A stretch of 64,000 nt of DNA from Pomphorhynchus laevis. Its lineage: Eukaryota > Acanthocephala > Palaeacanthocephala > Echinorhynchida > Pomphorhynchidae. The notes below the pieces were generated by a model. It worked only from the letters and a program-made list of their open reading frames with translations. It did no database searches and had not been told where the DNA came from. The position numbers were made by a program, and so were the translations under genes. Position 1 is the stretch's first letter. Each line of letters opens with the position of its first letter. Location: the NCBI GenBank assembly GCA_012934845.2, contig WNNJ02000017.1, positions 55,268 through 119,267 on the forward strand, read 5' to 3'. Shown here piece after piece: positions 12,470-25,900 of the stretch.

Positions 12470-13000
12470 TTGCCAAACATAAACACTAAGTCAAGTTTTA
12501 ATAGCCGATTGCATAATTTTCAGCTTCTTAGTTCTACAGTTTATACTGTCTCACAAATGACTACTTATCTTGCAACCCACTGTATCAATAATTCGCTATT
12601 CTGCCTCGACCTTCTTAACACTTGCCTCGTCATTCATAAAGAATATCTCGTTATTAATATATTTCTTCAATAATCTCAGGGTTTGTTATGTCTCACTGAA
12701 TCTGACATTATGATAGCGACGACTTTGTTATTAAGAAATCCGATCAGTAGGTTACTCTGTTGTCAAAGAAGCCCATCCCTTTTTAGCGAAAGTAACGTTT
12801 CTATTTCTTACCATGGTGGCATTATTGCATTTTCTCGTCAACATGTTATCCTGAAACAGATCTGTGCCCCTTTATCCCAGTTCTGATACACCTTTCTGTC
12901 GAATTTCACTTCTGCCATCCCCTTTGAACCTCGCTATCATATATCTCCCAGGTTCTAATGCACCTTGTGATGAAAGTGTGCTTTTGTTATCACATGAGGT
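12470..13000 (+). pseudogene. LINE AP-endonuclease-like fragment
   Basis: Two frames in succession resemble the APE endonuclease of CR1- or Jockey-like LINEs. At 12683-12886 the order LCLTES..., then YHGGIIAFSRQH recalls the family pattern LTETWL...GGVLIAV. At about 12910-12960 the next frame has LNLAIIYLPG, like the family LNLAICYIPP block. The fragment has at least one frame change and no polymerase domain. It ends where the LTR-element fossil begins, about 13000. The match is by pattern only. Confidence 0.4.
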
Positions 13001-15750
13001 TTGGACAGCGGAGATGGATGCCCAGAAATTTGCAGCCCCCTTATAAGCGGGGTACAATCAGCAAATTGTTGGTTGGTTAACTGCATAAACGATCGGTGTG
13101 TATTTTGTGTTGTGGTTTTTTTTTCTGGAACGATACATTTTTTGCGCTCCTGTTTGAATTTACAGACTAACCGGGCTAGCAGCAAATGAGCAAATTGAAA
13201 TTAACGGATGTGATACAGTCGTTCAATGGTACAGACGAGATTGAAACATGGTTAGCAAAGCTGGAGTTAGTTGTCAAGCTGCAAAAATTGGACGATGAAG
13301 ACATTTATCTGTCACTAATGTTTCTCGAAGGTGACGCTCACGCAGTTTACATGGAAATAAATAAAGATTTGAAGGCGGATGCGAAGGAGATCAAATGTTG
13401 CCTACGGAGGGCTTATGGATAAAATTCTCTCTGTCTATGAGAAATTCATAACCATAGTATGGGCAGGATGAGCCTGTCGAGGTTTACCTATCCGAGCTGA
13501 GGAAGCTAGCCCGTGCAGCCGACATATCGAGTGAAACTATCATAAAGAGAGCCTTTGTGGTATTGTTGCCCGATCACGTTGGAAAAGAATTACGCTCGTT
13601 GCCCGATGTTGAATGAATGTAAGTCGGTACAAGATTTAAGCATCATCCCTTCTTGCTTAAAGCAACACAGCTCTAATCGCTGTTTCACGAAAAACGATTG
13701 ACCATCACAATGAAGCTGTTCCATCACCAACTTATAAATGGAGAAATACCATTCGTTGTTGGAACTGCAATCAAATTGGACATATAGCAAGAAATTATCG
13801 ACGGTCGGGAAATGTCGTGGGTGGCGTTGTCGAGCCGCAGCAGCTACCACCTACAGAATAAATCATGCTGGCTATTCCGAGTTGCCTGTTATTTGTGTCA
13901 AGATTAATCATCGATATGCGCGAGCACTAATCGATAGCGGTTGTTCTCACGATTGTACAGTCGAGTTTTGCTAGCAAGCCTTACGGCCGCATTACTGTTA
14001 AAGACTTGAGAGGTGAAAAATTTAATTGCCAAGGTATTACGCAAGTATTCATGTTGATTAGCGGTCGTGTGATGTTGGTTGAAGCTATAGTGTCTGATCA
14101 ATTAATGAACGGTATCGATGTAATTATGGGGATCGATGTGATTTATAAGCTTGGCGGTGTTTGGATTTCTCCTATAAAAGTTCAATTTAACCAAACACTA
14201 TCAAACCAAAGGACCAGATTTGCCCGCATGAGGATAACGTTTCGTCTGGCCCCGTTATCATTTCTCTTTGTGAATATCAATCTTGCAATATGATAGTGCA
14301 ATCAAAACTTCGATCTTCGATGACGTTGAATAATAATTCGATTTCACAAGATGATAAAGATGCTATCAGTACATCTTCTGATAGTCAATGTATGGATGTC
14401 ATTGTCAGTTCGCCATTAACTAATACGATAACGTTGAATGATCCCGATTTTGATGCCTACTTTAATGAATTCTATTGGACAGTACGTTGGAAATGGGATA
14501 GTTCAATAGATTTTGGACTAAATTTACCGCTGTTGAAGAATTCGATCGACATGTATTCATGTACTTGTAATTCTTGAATTAAAGACAAATTTGATAAAAA
14601 ATATCAAGGTGGATTGATGAAGGCATCTTGTGTAGATGGATACAGAAAGTTCAACGAGGGATAAACCATCTAATGGCAGTAGTTTACAAAAGTAAAGATA
14701 AAGTACGTCCCGTATTCGACTTCCGAGAACTAAACCAGTATCTTAGCTGTCATACTGGAGATACTATACAAGTTTGTGAAGAAGCAATTCGCAAGTGAAG
14801 ACGAATTAGCAGACCTGTAAAATTATTGGATCTAAAAAATGTGTATTTACAATTAACAATAGATAAAGATCTTTGGTCTTATCAGCTTACCAATTATAAG
14901 GGCGAAACATATTGTTTGACCCGTCTAGGATTCGATCTAAGCTGCGCGCCACATATTATGATAAAAATCGTCGAGACTGTTCTATCACAGGATGCGAATG
15001 TCATCAAGGGAACGGAATTCTATCTGGATGATATAATTGTTGATGAAAGTATCATTAGTGCAAGTGAGGTTTCAAGGCATTTATCTTGGTACGGTTTAAT
15101 ATCAAAGATACCGATGGATTTAGCAAATAATCGAGTTCTAGAAATGAGTATTGCGATGAACAAATCTTGACAGCTCATATTCGCCAGAGAATCACTATTG
15201 GATATTAATACGTCTGTGGACAATGCGATGACCAGGCGAGAACTATTTGCTTTGTGTGGGAAATTAATCGCACATTACCTTAGAGTTGCATGTAGCTATG
15301 CGAAACACGCTTGCCTCTTAGTGGATGTTGAAATGATCGCTTTAACAACGACGCACATCAGTGTATAATGAGAATCGTCGAAAAAGTCCGTCATAATGAG
15401 CCGTTCAATGAGTCTGGTCAGTTGGCACATGTGAGAGTGGAACTGTCTGGTGTAACGCTAGCAACATAGCTATAGGAGTGATACTTGAAATAGGTGGTAT
15501 AACAGTTGAGGATGCAAGTTGGTTACGAATAAAGACAGATTCTTTACATATAGATGTTGCCGAAATGGAATCGGTGATAAGAGAGATTAGCCATGGTCTT
15601 AAATAGGGTATTACCGATCTTCGTACCAACACAGATTCTCAAACTGTTTTGAATTGGCTTCAAGTGACAAGTAGCAAATGTTGTAGGCTTCGTTCGAAGG
15701 GCACTGCTGAAATTCTCATCAGAAGGAGGTTGCCTACACTGATGGCAATC
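13000..15750 (+). mobile_element. LTR retrotransposon fossil (Gag-Pol, Ty3/Gypsy-like), broken
   Basis: This is a virus-like fossil with its parts in family order: a Gag-like region at about 13186-13600, a CCHC zinc-knuckle region near 13750-13800, an aspartic protease region at about 13880-14170, a spacer, reverse transcriptase at about 14670-15100 and RNase H at about 15400-15740. It is broken at many points (of the order of ten) and no integrase region was recognised. A possible leader or LTR promoter (CCCCTTATAAG near 13040) precedes the Gag region, but no matching pair of LTRs was found. It looks old. The Ty3/Gypsy assignment rests on the order of parts; another LTR clade is possible. 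Confidence 0.75.
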
Positions 15751-15909
15751 ATAATCATTTTCCTCCTTTAACACCTTTAAAAAGGTCATTTGAATCCAAC
15801 TCATCTCCCTCGGCAAAGTCTGACCTGATCTTTCTTCTTTCCACATATGTCCCTCTGGCGTATATATCTTGCCCATTAAAACCAAAATTCATTGTCTGCA
15901 ATGCCTAGG

Positions 15910-16055
15910 ATAAATCTGACATATTGCATCCTTTGCACATTTCTCGCCAATGTACAGTACTGAATTTGATTTTTTTCTATTCTTTTTATTGGTGGACCAT
16001 AAAGTGGCTCCGCTCACATTTGCCACATAAAATAAATTCTAATATCATTTGTATA
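15910..16055 (+). mobile_element. LINE family D 3' tail
   Basis: The segment matches the reverse complement of about 6978-7105. It has AATGTACAGTACTGAATTTG, a T-rich tract, GTGGCTCCGCTCACATTTGC and CACATAAAATAAATTC. Read in one frame it ends ..KVAPLTFAT followed by TAA, as expected for the last residues of a LINE ORF2. The end TTTGCCACnTAAAAATAAAT is shared with family B (44440-44475), so the two families appear related. The upstream part is lost, or joined to the LTR fossil. Confidence 0.55.
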
Positions 16056-16059
16056 TAAT

Positions 16060-16940
16060 ATTTCACATTGTGCGGATTTGAAATGAATATTTTATTAAAC
16101 TTTTTGTCTTGTAACGACTAAAATAAAATGCTATTGACAATCGTCCGAGAAAGAATAATTAATTTTAATATTAACTTAGTTGCTCAATATTAACTGAGAA
16201 TATGAATTGATTAAGAGAGTTGTTTCAAGTGATGCGGTTTAGAAATTGTGCAAAGAGTTACTTTTTACGAAGGTATTGAGGAGCTGATTTACCGGAAGAA
16301 TATAATTTTTTATTTCAGGCGATGGTATGGACTATCGTAAATTTCATTTACTAAATAATTGCAATTTTACATGTTCAAAATATTTTTAAAATAATTTTTT
16401 GCGTTTGTATTAAAAAACGCATTGTATTTTATTTACAATCGATTTCTATTTTATTTAGTTACAATCAAATATAATCAATAAAATGTAAATTTAAATTTTT
16501 AAATTGGAAATTTAATTTTTAAAAGTACTAGATCTTGTATTAAACTTAATATTAAGCCAATATATTGACTTTATTTATGGATTTTTATTTTCAAAAGCAA
16601 ATAAATTTTGATGCAGATTTTATAAACTGAAATTAAAAAAGATTTTATAAAAATATTATAATAAAAAGATGTTATAAACTGTTTGACAGATTTTATTAAA
16701 CAATTTTATTGAAATACAATTTAAAAAAAAAACAATTTTTTATTTGTGAGAGTTAAATCCGATGCTACACTTTATTAAATTGTGATAATATGATCAAAAG
16801 TGCAAATGCTTAGTATTCAATAAGCTAAAGATAAGTTAGAATGGCAATTCAATCTTACAATGTAGAAGATTCCAAAAACTTAATTTTATACAAAAGATTT
16901 GGTTTAATTTCACTCTTCTAAAAAGAGTGAAACTCTTTTT
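16060..16940. other. AT-rich sequence downstream of the coiled-coil gene
   Basis: No gene was recognised. Runs of A/T dominate (for example 16370-16740). A TTTTTATTTCAG followed by a short open stretch near 16310-16385 could look like an acceptor on the plus strand, but no partner exon was found. Confidence 0.35.
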
Positions 16941-16943
16941 CAT

Positions 16944-16949
16944 TTTATT
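16944..16949 (-). promoter_or_regulatory. Putative AATAAA polyadenylation signal
   Basis: On the minus strand AATAAA lies about 40 bases after the TGA at 16987, in a position suited to the 3' end of the coiled-coil gene. AATAAA is frequent by chance in DNA this AT-rich. Confidence 0.35.
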
Positions 16950-16986
16950 GAAGAATGTTCGACAAGCGAATTACAATCATTGAGTT

Positions 16987-19900
16987 TCAAGTAAATAAAA
17001 AATAATTCAGCAATAAAAACCAATTGTTACTGACCAAAATTGTTAATTCGCTGAAGGGTATATTCTTTTTCTTGAAATTTTTCTTTAATATATTCATCAT
17101 TGATCGCCCTTCTTTTGAATTTTCACTAATATCAGTGTTCGATAAATGCATGGGCATGTAGGTATGCATTGACATGTTAAAATTACTTTCAAATCCAATA
17201 GAGCTCATACTACGTTTCTCTGCTTGTAATTGTTTAAGCTGTAGTATAAAATTTTAAGTTAATTTCTAGATAAAATTAATCAAATTTGTGCGAAATTAAT
17301 AATGAGCAGTAAACATTAATACAAAATAAATAGTAACTAATAAATAATTAATAAATAATTAATTTATTAACATTTAATATTTTTAAATAAAAAACGTGAA
17401 TTACATTCAAACTCACACGAAAATTAAAAATAAAATAATTATTTTAAATAAAATCTATACGTAAACTGCTTTAAATATATACGAAGCATATTTCAGCTCA
17501 AATTATTTAATAGCGGAACTAATCAAAGCATTTTGATTTCCTTTTCATACATCTACGGAAGTAATATAGAGTTGTACAATCAAAATAAATTCTTTAAAAA
17601 TTTATTTTACCTCAGATTATATGCAACATGGCTATGAGGGCTTATAAATTCATAAATACAAATTGACTATAAGGCCATATTTTGGGTTATCGTATAATAA
17701 AGTCGAAATAAACTGACAAAATAACATTTTTGCAATTGTTCATTTAAAATGCTTAAAATTCTTCATCTGCAATTATATTAATAAAATTATTATAAATATT
17801 AAATAATTATATAATAAATATTAAAGATTGTAGATAACTAATTATAACTAATTATTATAAAATTAACTAATTATAAAATTTTGCTCGTATCGACAAATTG
17901 AATATTTTTTTTGTGTTAATAATTTTTATATTATATAGTGTGTTATGCATAATATTGATATATTATATTAATATATTAATATTATTAAATTATATATTTA
18001 AATGATTATTAAATTGTATGTCGTTCTTGTGATTAAAGTTCTTTAATTTGTCAATTATGGAAATACTTAAATAATTATAAAATATTAAAATTACATTATA
18101 AATGTATTGACAAATATTAAAAAATTAAAAACTGATAATTTTAAATGTATTTATTTGTTAAAATGTTTTAAAATATTGACATTTAAAGCAATAAATCGTA
18201 TCGATAAAATAGATAAATAGGCAACAAATAATAGGCAACTTACATGTTTAGTATGAATTTCTTCTCCGTTTAAGAAGCATTTGTTAAATGATTACAAAGT
18301 AAAAAATAAAAAATGTAGTTGTTTTGTTATTTTATATAACAAAAATATATATTTAATATATTTGATGATAAAATATATTTGATTATGCTTGTGTGTATAA
18401 GACATGAAAAAATATCTATTAATTATTATCAATAATATTATTTTTGTGTATAAAAATATATTAAATATATTTAATAATGAAACATTTAATAATTCTTGTG
18501 GATATTACAAATATATAAAATATATCACTAATAAAACATTAAATATTATTCATGTGTAAATAAAAATATATAAAATATATTATCGATAAAACATTTAATA
18601 TTATTCTTGTGGATATTACAAATATATAAAATATATCACTAATAAAACATTAAATATTATTCATGTGTAAATAAAAATATATAAAATATATTATCGATAA
18701 AACATTTAATATTATTCTTGTGGATATTACAAATATATAAAATATATCACTAATAAAACATTAAATATTATTCATGTGTAAATAAAAATATATAAAATAT
18801 ATTATCGATAAAACATAAAATATTATTTTTGTGGATATTAAAAGTATATTAAATATATTTAATAATGAAACATTAAATATTATTTGTGTGGATAATAAAA
18901 ATATATTTAATTATGGAACATTTAATATTATGATTGAGTATATGAAATATCAATATATTCTATAAATATATATTATACTATTAAATAAATAATATTATTT
19001 AATATTATTCTTGATTGAAGCAAAATTTGTATTAAATATATAATAAATTTTTAATTAACTAACCTCAGAGCGAAGTTCTTCGCACTCTTTTTCTTTAATA
19101 CAAAATCTATTTTTTTCCGTATTTACCATTTTGTATGCTTCCTTTAAAAATCAAATATATGATTTGGTTTTGAATACAATTTATAATCACAGTAAATAAC
19201 GCGGATGTTAGGTCCTCGATTTCCATGCTTGCATCACTCTGAAACGTGCGCATCACTGATAATTGGTGATCTTTTGTCGCTATTTCCTATAAGCAAAAGC
19301 ATAAGCATATTGAAAAATATGCATTTGAACGTATATGTTCGTAGAATTACGACAGTACTTCCACTTCAGAAAATAGTATTCCACTAATAGAATCAAAAAT
19401 ATATTATATATAATAAAATATATAGAAGTTTTTTATTTAAAGAAATAAATTGTAAAAAGTAATTAGTTAAAACATTTCCTTTGATTCTAAAAAGGTCTGT
19501 AGTACATGATACCCGAATACCTTTTGCCAAATGAAAATGGTTAAATAAAAAGAAATACATTTTTATATAAATAAATTCAATTCGATAGTTTGACCGCTTA
19601 CATAGTAGGCGTCGTCATCAAAGATATAACTAATATACAAAATATTACAAAATATTTGTCGGATATTTAAAATCATAAAAATTCATCAAATATAAATTTA
19701 TTAATAAATTTATTAAATCAAAAATAAATTTATTATTTATTCTTTTTTACAAGTAGCTTACTCGTCACTTGCCTTTTCAAATTAATTAAAATTTATTTAG
19801 TTTCTATTTGGTTTCGTCTGTCTGGTTACAAATAGCTTTTATTTATAATAAAATTAATAAATACAAAATATTAAAAAATTAAAATAAAAATTATCACTCT

Positions 19901-22900
19901 CGGAAGGTATTAATTTAGTTGGTGCATATCTAAATATATACATTAGTTAATATATATTTAATATATATTAAATATATAATATATACATTTAATATACATA
20001 ATATATACATTAGTTTAAGTGGCTGCTTGGGTAACTGTCGTAGCAAGTGAACAAAAATTAACAGAATTGATTAGATTTATCATTTTTACTAAAAGTTTTG
20101 AAATTGATTGAATAGCTTAATAGCTTTCAAAACGATGAAATTACAGTCAATTTCATATTAAATACACAAATTAATAAAAAAAATGATATTACAAAATGAA
20201 TAACTGATTCGGTGAAAAAAACAATTGGATTTTTAAATAAAAAGTGTGAATATTGATATATTAATATCAATAAGCTTGTAAAATTAATATAATTATAGTA
20301 TAGTAATAAAATATAGTAATAAAATAATGTATAATATATATAGTGGTTAAAAATATATACATTTAAGAAAATCTAAATTTATGCATTTTAATATCAATAG
20401 AAACATATTTTCATTAATATTACAAAGTCATTTCACCATATGTGTATATTGATTTTCGGATTCTCTTAGTGCGGAATATCGCGTTTTCTGGCTTTGCTTC
20501 TATATTTAGTTATTGTGTAAATTATGTTTTAGGGCTCACAATTCATTTTAGTGACGTATTCCATGTATTTGCAGAAGCTGATTTAATTGCTAATTATCCA
20601 TAAATTTTATATAATTTTTCTACAAAAATTCAATAAACATTTGAATGTATCTTACTTTTATATATCTTATTTTCTGTATCAAAAATATGATTTAAATATA
20701 CGTTTGCTTACTAGAATATTACAATATTGATTATAATATTATAATCAATATATAATTATAATATTGTAATTAATAATATTAATTATAATATTATTATTCA
20801 TATATTCTATATAGTCTCGATTATATTTAATCAATAATCAACTATATTTCATATAATAATAAATTATGTTTTTTAAGGGTCTGCCTATTTATTAATAATT
20901 ACGTAAAAAATATTTTATCTGCAGTTGCAGTTGTGAGCCATACGGTCTGAATTGAACGTAGAATTCTCCTGTATTAATGATCTTTGCGTAGAATTTAGTA
21001 ATTTTAGTAATTTCTAACTTCTAATTGGTAAAATACATTAAAATGACAGAACTTACAACTTTTAATTGATCTATTTCCGACTTGAGTTGATTAATAGTAT
21101 CAGTCAGTTTACTAAAAAAAATAATTTTTTTAAGATTTTAATTGTTTTTAACTTTATTTTCGATTAAAATATTTGAAAGAAAATATTTGGTCCAAATACT
21201 TTACTGTAAAATTTTTATTCATTCAATTAATCGATTAATAACCAGCCATTCAATATCAACAAGATATTGATTTAGACTATTTTGAAATTTGAATCAATGA
21301 AAATGAATATGCAAATCCTTTGTTTTAGGCATAACGAGTTCGATTTCGTTGCAAAGTAAAACATAAAATAAATGTAAGACGTCTGTAATAAGAGCCGAAT
21401 TTTGCTAAAGTTGATAAACGCCAAGTTTAGCGAAGTTAATAATTTTTTATTTCAAAATTTAATAAGTTTAAAAATAGAAATACGGGTATTTCTACGACAT
21501 ATTTGAATGAAAACATAAGTTCAAAATAATTTTTTAAGCATTTTCAACATGTCTAATTTACTTTAAAAATTGACTTTGAGATAAGCTGCTAATTTGTTTT
21601 TCGTTAAATTGACTATCATTACCACATAAGCACTGGTGCTATTTGCACCAGTGCTTATGATTATGCAATATGATTATGTGTGCTAACAAAAAGTATGTTA
21701 TTATCCATAAAATATACTATCCATAAAATACTTATTTTCTTGAATTTACTATCCATAAAATATCTTAATATCTTAAATATCTTAATCTGAAATAGAATTT
21801 GTACTTAATTGTATTAATCGATTAATAGATAATATACCATGTTGAAGACAGACGAAATTCTAATAACAGACCATTTATCATAATAAGGATTAGAGGTAAT
21901 CAGGAGTAATTGTAAGTTGCCAGATTTCGATCTCTATACCTCAACCCAACATAGTAGCCGGGCAAAAGACATATGACAAAAATCTCGATTGTCTAGAGTT
22001 CATTCTGCAATCATTAATATATCTCCAGCTTATAAGTCGTAATGACGATAAAACGTCATTATTAAGAATGCACTTATTAGGGATTTAGAGTCTACCACAA
22101 TGATATATGAAGAATTCGTAAAAATAATTTTAATTGATTTTTCATCGATGGTAATATTGTAATTCACATTGAATTGGGTGCTTAGACACAGTCGCGTAAG
22201 ATTGGTTAGGTATGTGGCTTTCAATATCGCATTTCCATTGTTATAAAATAATATTGTCGCCAGCCGTCGTTTGGGTTCTCCCTCTGCAGCCAGCAATAGG
22301 GAGTATTTTTAACTGATAAGTCTTGATAACGACGAAATTGGATTCTTAGGATTGTTTGTTTCTACTTTATTTTCATTGGCGTCTTCGGCAATGAAAATGA
22401 AGAATCCGTTAAAAATAAAGTGATCGATTGCAATCGAATTGTATAATCGATTCGACTCTAACTTCGTTATTAAGAGAAAAAATAAAATAAGACAAATTAT
22501 TCTGAGCCAAATTTTATTTATCTATTCATTCTATTCATATCTATTTATTCATCTTTTGAGAAGCCTATTTTGTTAAATCGGTAAATTAATATTGATTTAT
22601 TTAAGTTACTTGCGAATTACATATCTACAAATTAATAATTGAATAATTATTAATTAGATTATATTAGACTTTATAATATTATTAATATTTTTAATATTAT
22701 TAATTAGACTTTATTATTAGACTCAATTGAATAATTGTTTATCGATAAGACTGTTATGCTGGATCAGTAAAAAGCGAATTAAATCTCTTAATTTAATTAA
22801 CAGAAGACGAATTCGATTTATTCTAAACTCGGTATATTCAAAATCGATACATTGAAAGAAAAAAATTTAAAGTCTGTTCTCTTTCAGAATTTGTTCCAAC

Positions 22901-25900
22901 TAACAAATTTTTTAAAACTGTTTGATAGTAATACTTTAATAAGGTATTTTATTAAAATATTTTCTAAAATAATTAATATTTTATTAAAGTATTTTATTTC
23001 TCATTAGAAATATATTAATATTGTAAATTCATATGAACTGTTTTCTATTTCAAAAGTTGAATTTGAACCGGTAGTAATTTAAAACCAAAAATCAGAAAAT
23101 TTACCGAATGAACTTACTTCTCAATATAACTAAACTAATAATAAAGAACACCAATGAATATTTAAAGAATCTTAATAGACATCAAGATATCAACTCAAGT
23201 AGCACAATAATTATCTTCTATACGACAGAACATTAAGATATATAACAAAATTAAATAATACAAAATTAAATAATACATGTAATAATGTTACAGTTTCAAG
23301 TATTAGGGAAATATGCAATGATATTAGTCTTCTTATTGTTCATTATAGAACTGTAATTTATTAAAGTTTATTAATAATTTAACAATAATTTATTAAAATA
23401 TAATATTATTAAAAATTTAATATAAAACTATTTTTGGAAATGATAAGTGAATATTAACTTATTTTGTAAAATTACTTAATTAAGAGGATATAATTATATG
23501 CACCGGTGCATTAATATTAATTAATGATAACATTAATATTAAAAATTAAAATTTTAATCGCAATTTTTAATTTTTATAATTTAATATAATTTATAAATTC
23601 ATAAATAATTTATAAATTTTCAGTTATCAGGTGATAAATTTTTGAACGCAAGCATTTTTCGAATTAAAAAATGTTTTGTGTTTGATTAATATATTACTTA
23701 ATATTTTACGTAATATCATTATATTACTTATTATATTTTTATATTACTTAATATCTAAATCAATAATAAATATAAATAGATCACTTGTATGAATCGGGCA
23801 GTAATATGACGTCATTGGCCGTAACAATATTAAATATAGCAAAAATATATTAAGACTTCAAGCTTAGATATAAAAATAAAAATTCATACATTTGTAAAGA
23901 TTACGGATATTCTATTTTCAAATCTTAAATCGCGAAACTAAAAGCTGATTTTGAAACAAAAATCATTAATCAAATAGGACTACGGTTTTGAAATATGCAT
24001 TAATTTTAATTTGATAACTTGCTAATAACTACAAAGTGATAAACCAAACGCTTTCATTCAATAGTAATCTTGGGATAAAAGATAAGTAAATTCTATACAA
24101 AAGTTAAAAATTAACTTTCAATTTTATAAAATATAAGATTTATAATTTTTTAATTTCACGGTTTTAAAATAAATAAAATAAAACATTTTAAATTTAAAAA
24201 TTTATCTAAAACAAATGCCTATCACTTTATTGTCTGGGAATTGTCGTTGTTAATGTCCGGTAGTATTCCACTTTCTAAGGTGCTTATCGTTGAATACCCG
24301 TCAGATTTTTCGTTAATTGTTGTATTACTTTTGCCACTTTCGAAAAGCAAAACAAAAACGGTCGACAAGGTAAAATTGGAAACTGACAAAATCAATATTT
24401 GACTTTAAGAAAGTTAAAAACTGAAATTTTTAATAACTCTTAATAACTCGCGAATTTTTAATTCTCGAACAATTTCAATCGTGACGATATCACTGTTTAA
24501 TAAATAAAAACGATATATTTATTAAATTCGTCTAACTAAAAAAATTGTCTTGGATGCCTGAAATTTGTTAAAAATTGCCATTTTTTACAAATGGCAATTT
24601 GGGTTTCAGTTTTAATATTCCACGGATTTTAGTTTTTTTCACAAACCAACAAATTTAATAGTTAGCGTCTGATATATTACCATCTGATATTTGCCGAATA
24701 TGGCGTGTAAAGTTATCACATTTGCAATAATTTGCAAAAGAAAGCGAAATTTCTACTTAAAAGTATGGTGTTTGTTTGTGTGTATCCAGCAACTCTCACA
24801 TGGAGCTACAATCTAAGTTATAATATTTAGTATGCTAATAAAATTAAATGTCCTTCGGTAAGGTAATTTATTAATTGCAAAATTGTTTGATTATATATTT
24901 TGATTTATACATTACCAAATAATTGATTACAAACGTTCAAAGCATATAAATATGGATCAAAAATACACAAGACTGTATTAACAAGTTAATGTCTAATTAG
25001 CTGTTCAAACTTGAAATATTTAAAGAAACTAATTATTTAGATTGGAAAAATAATTGCTAAATTGATTTTATAGAAACGAAGAAATTAGTTTTATCCAAAA
25101 ATTACAATATTTAATAATTAAAGCCGTTTTCAATTTAAAAATGTCGTATTAGTTTTCGTTTAATTATTTATTTACAATAAATAATTAAAAGAAAACTAAT
25201 ACGACATTTTTAAATTGAAATCAGCTTAATTTTTAGACACGATTCTTTAAAATAATAAGGATCTTGAATAAAAAGTTACAGGTTATCAAATATATAACAC
25301 GTGACCAATTAAATAAAAATTTCAATAAAAATTTAACTTATGATCTATAAATGAAAAGTAAACCAGTCTATCAAGTGTATTATGTGATATATAACTAGCA
25401 TCAATGTAACTTTCATCATAAAGTATATGATGCGATATAGCTCGCAATATAACAACTTGTTTAATGCGATATTTATATTGTGCGATACTTTTTTCCAATA
25501 TGTGCCCAGTCTTACTAATAAATGAGAAATTACAACTATCTCAAGAAATTTTATAAATTCCTTGAGATAAGGAATTATTTATTTATAAGAATTAATTTAA
25601 TTTTGGTTTTAGTTTAAAACTTTATTATTTGGCCGACCTTCTATAATAAATAAAAAAATATACGTTATTATTTATTTCTTAAATGAATAATCAAATTCTT
25701 CATTTATTTAATAAATTTCTAAATATATTTTCTATTTGGATGGTCCAATAATTTGTATTTTAACATTAATACTTTTGTGGTAAGATTTATTTATAGCCCA
25801 TTCAGGAAAACGACATTAAAATAATTCTAATAATATAATTCCTATCTTTCAATTATAAGTTGCTATTAGAGCAAATACTTTTAGCTCTATAAAAGAAAAA

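Noticed and set aside
16310-16385. A possible plus-strand exon after TTTTTATTTCAG
   Set aside because: No partner exon with matching phase was found and the stretch is short; acceptor-like T tracts are common in this DNA.
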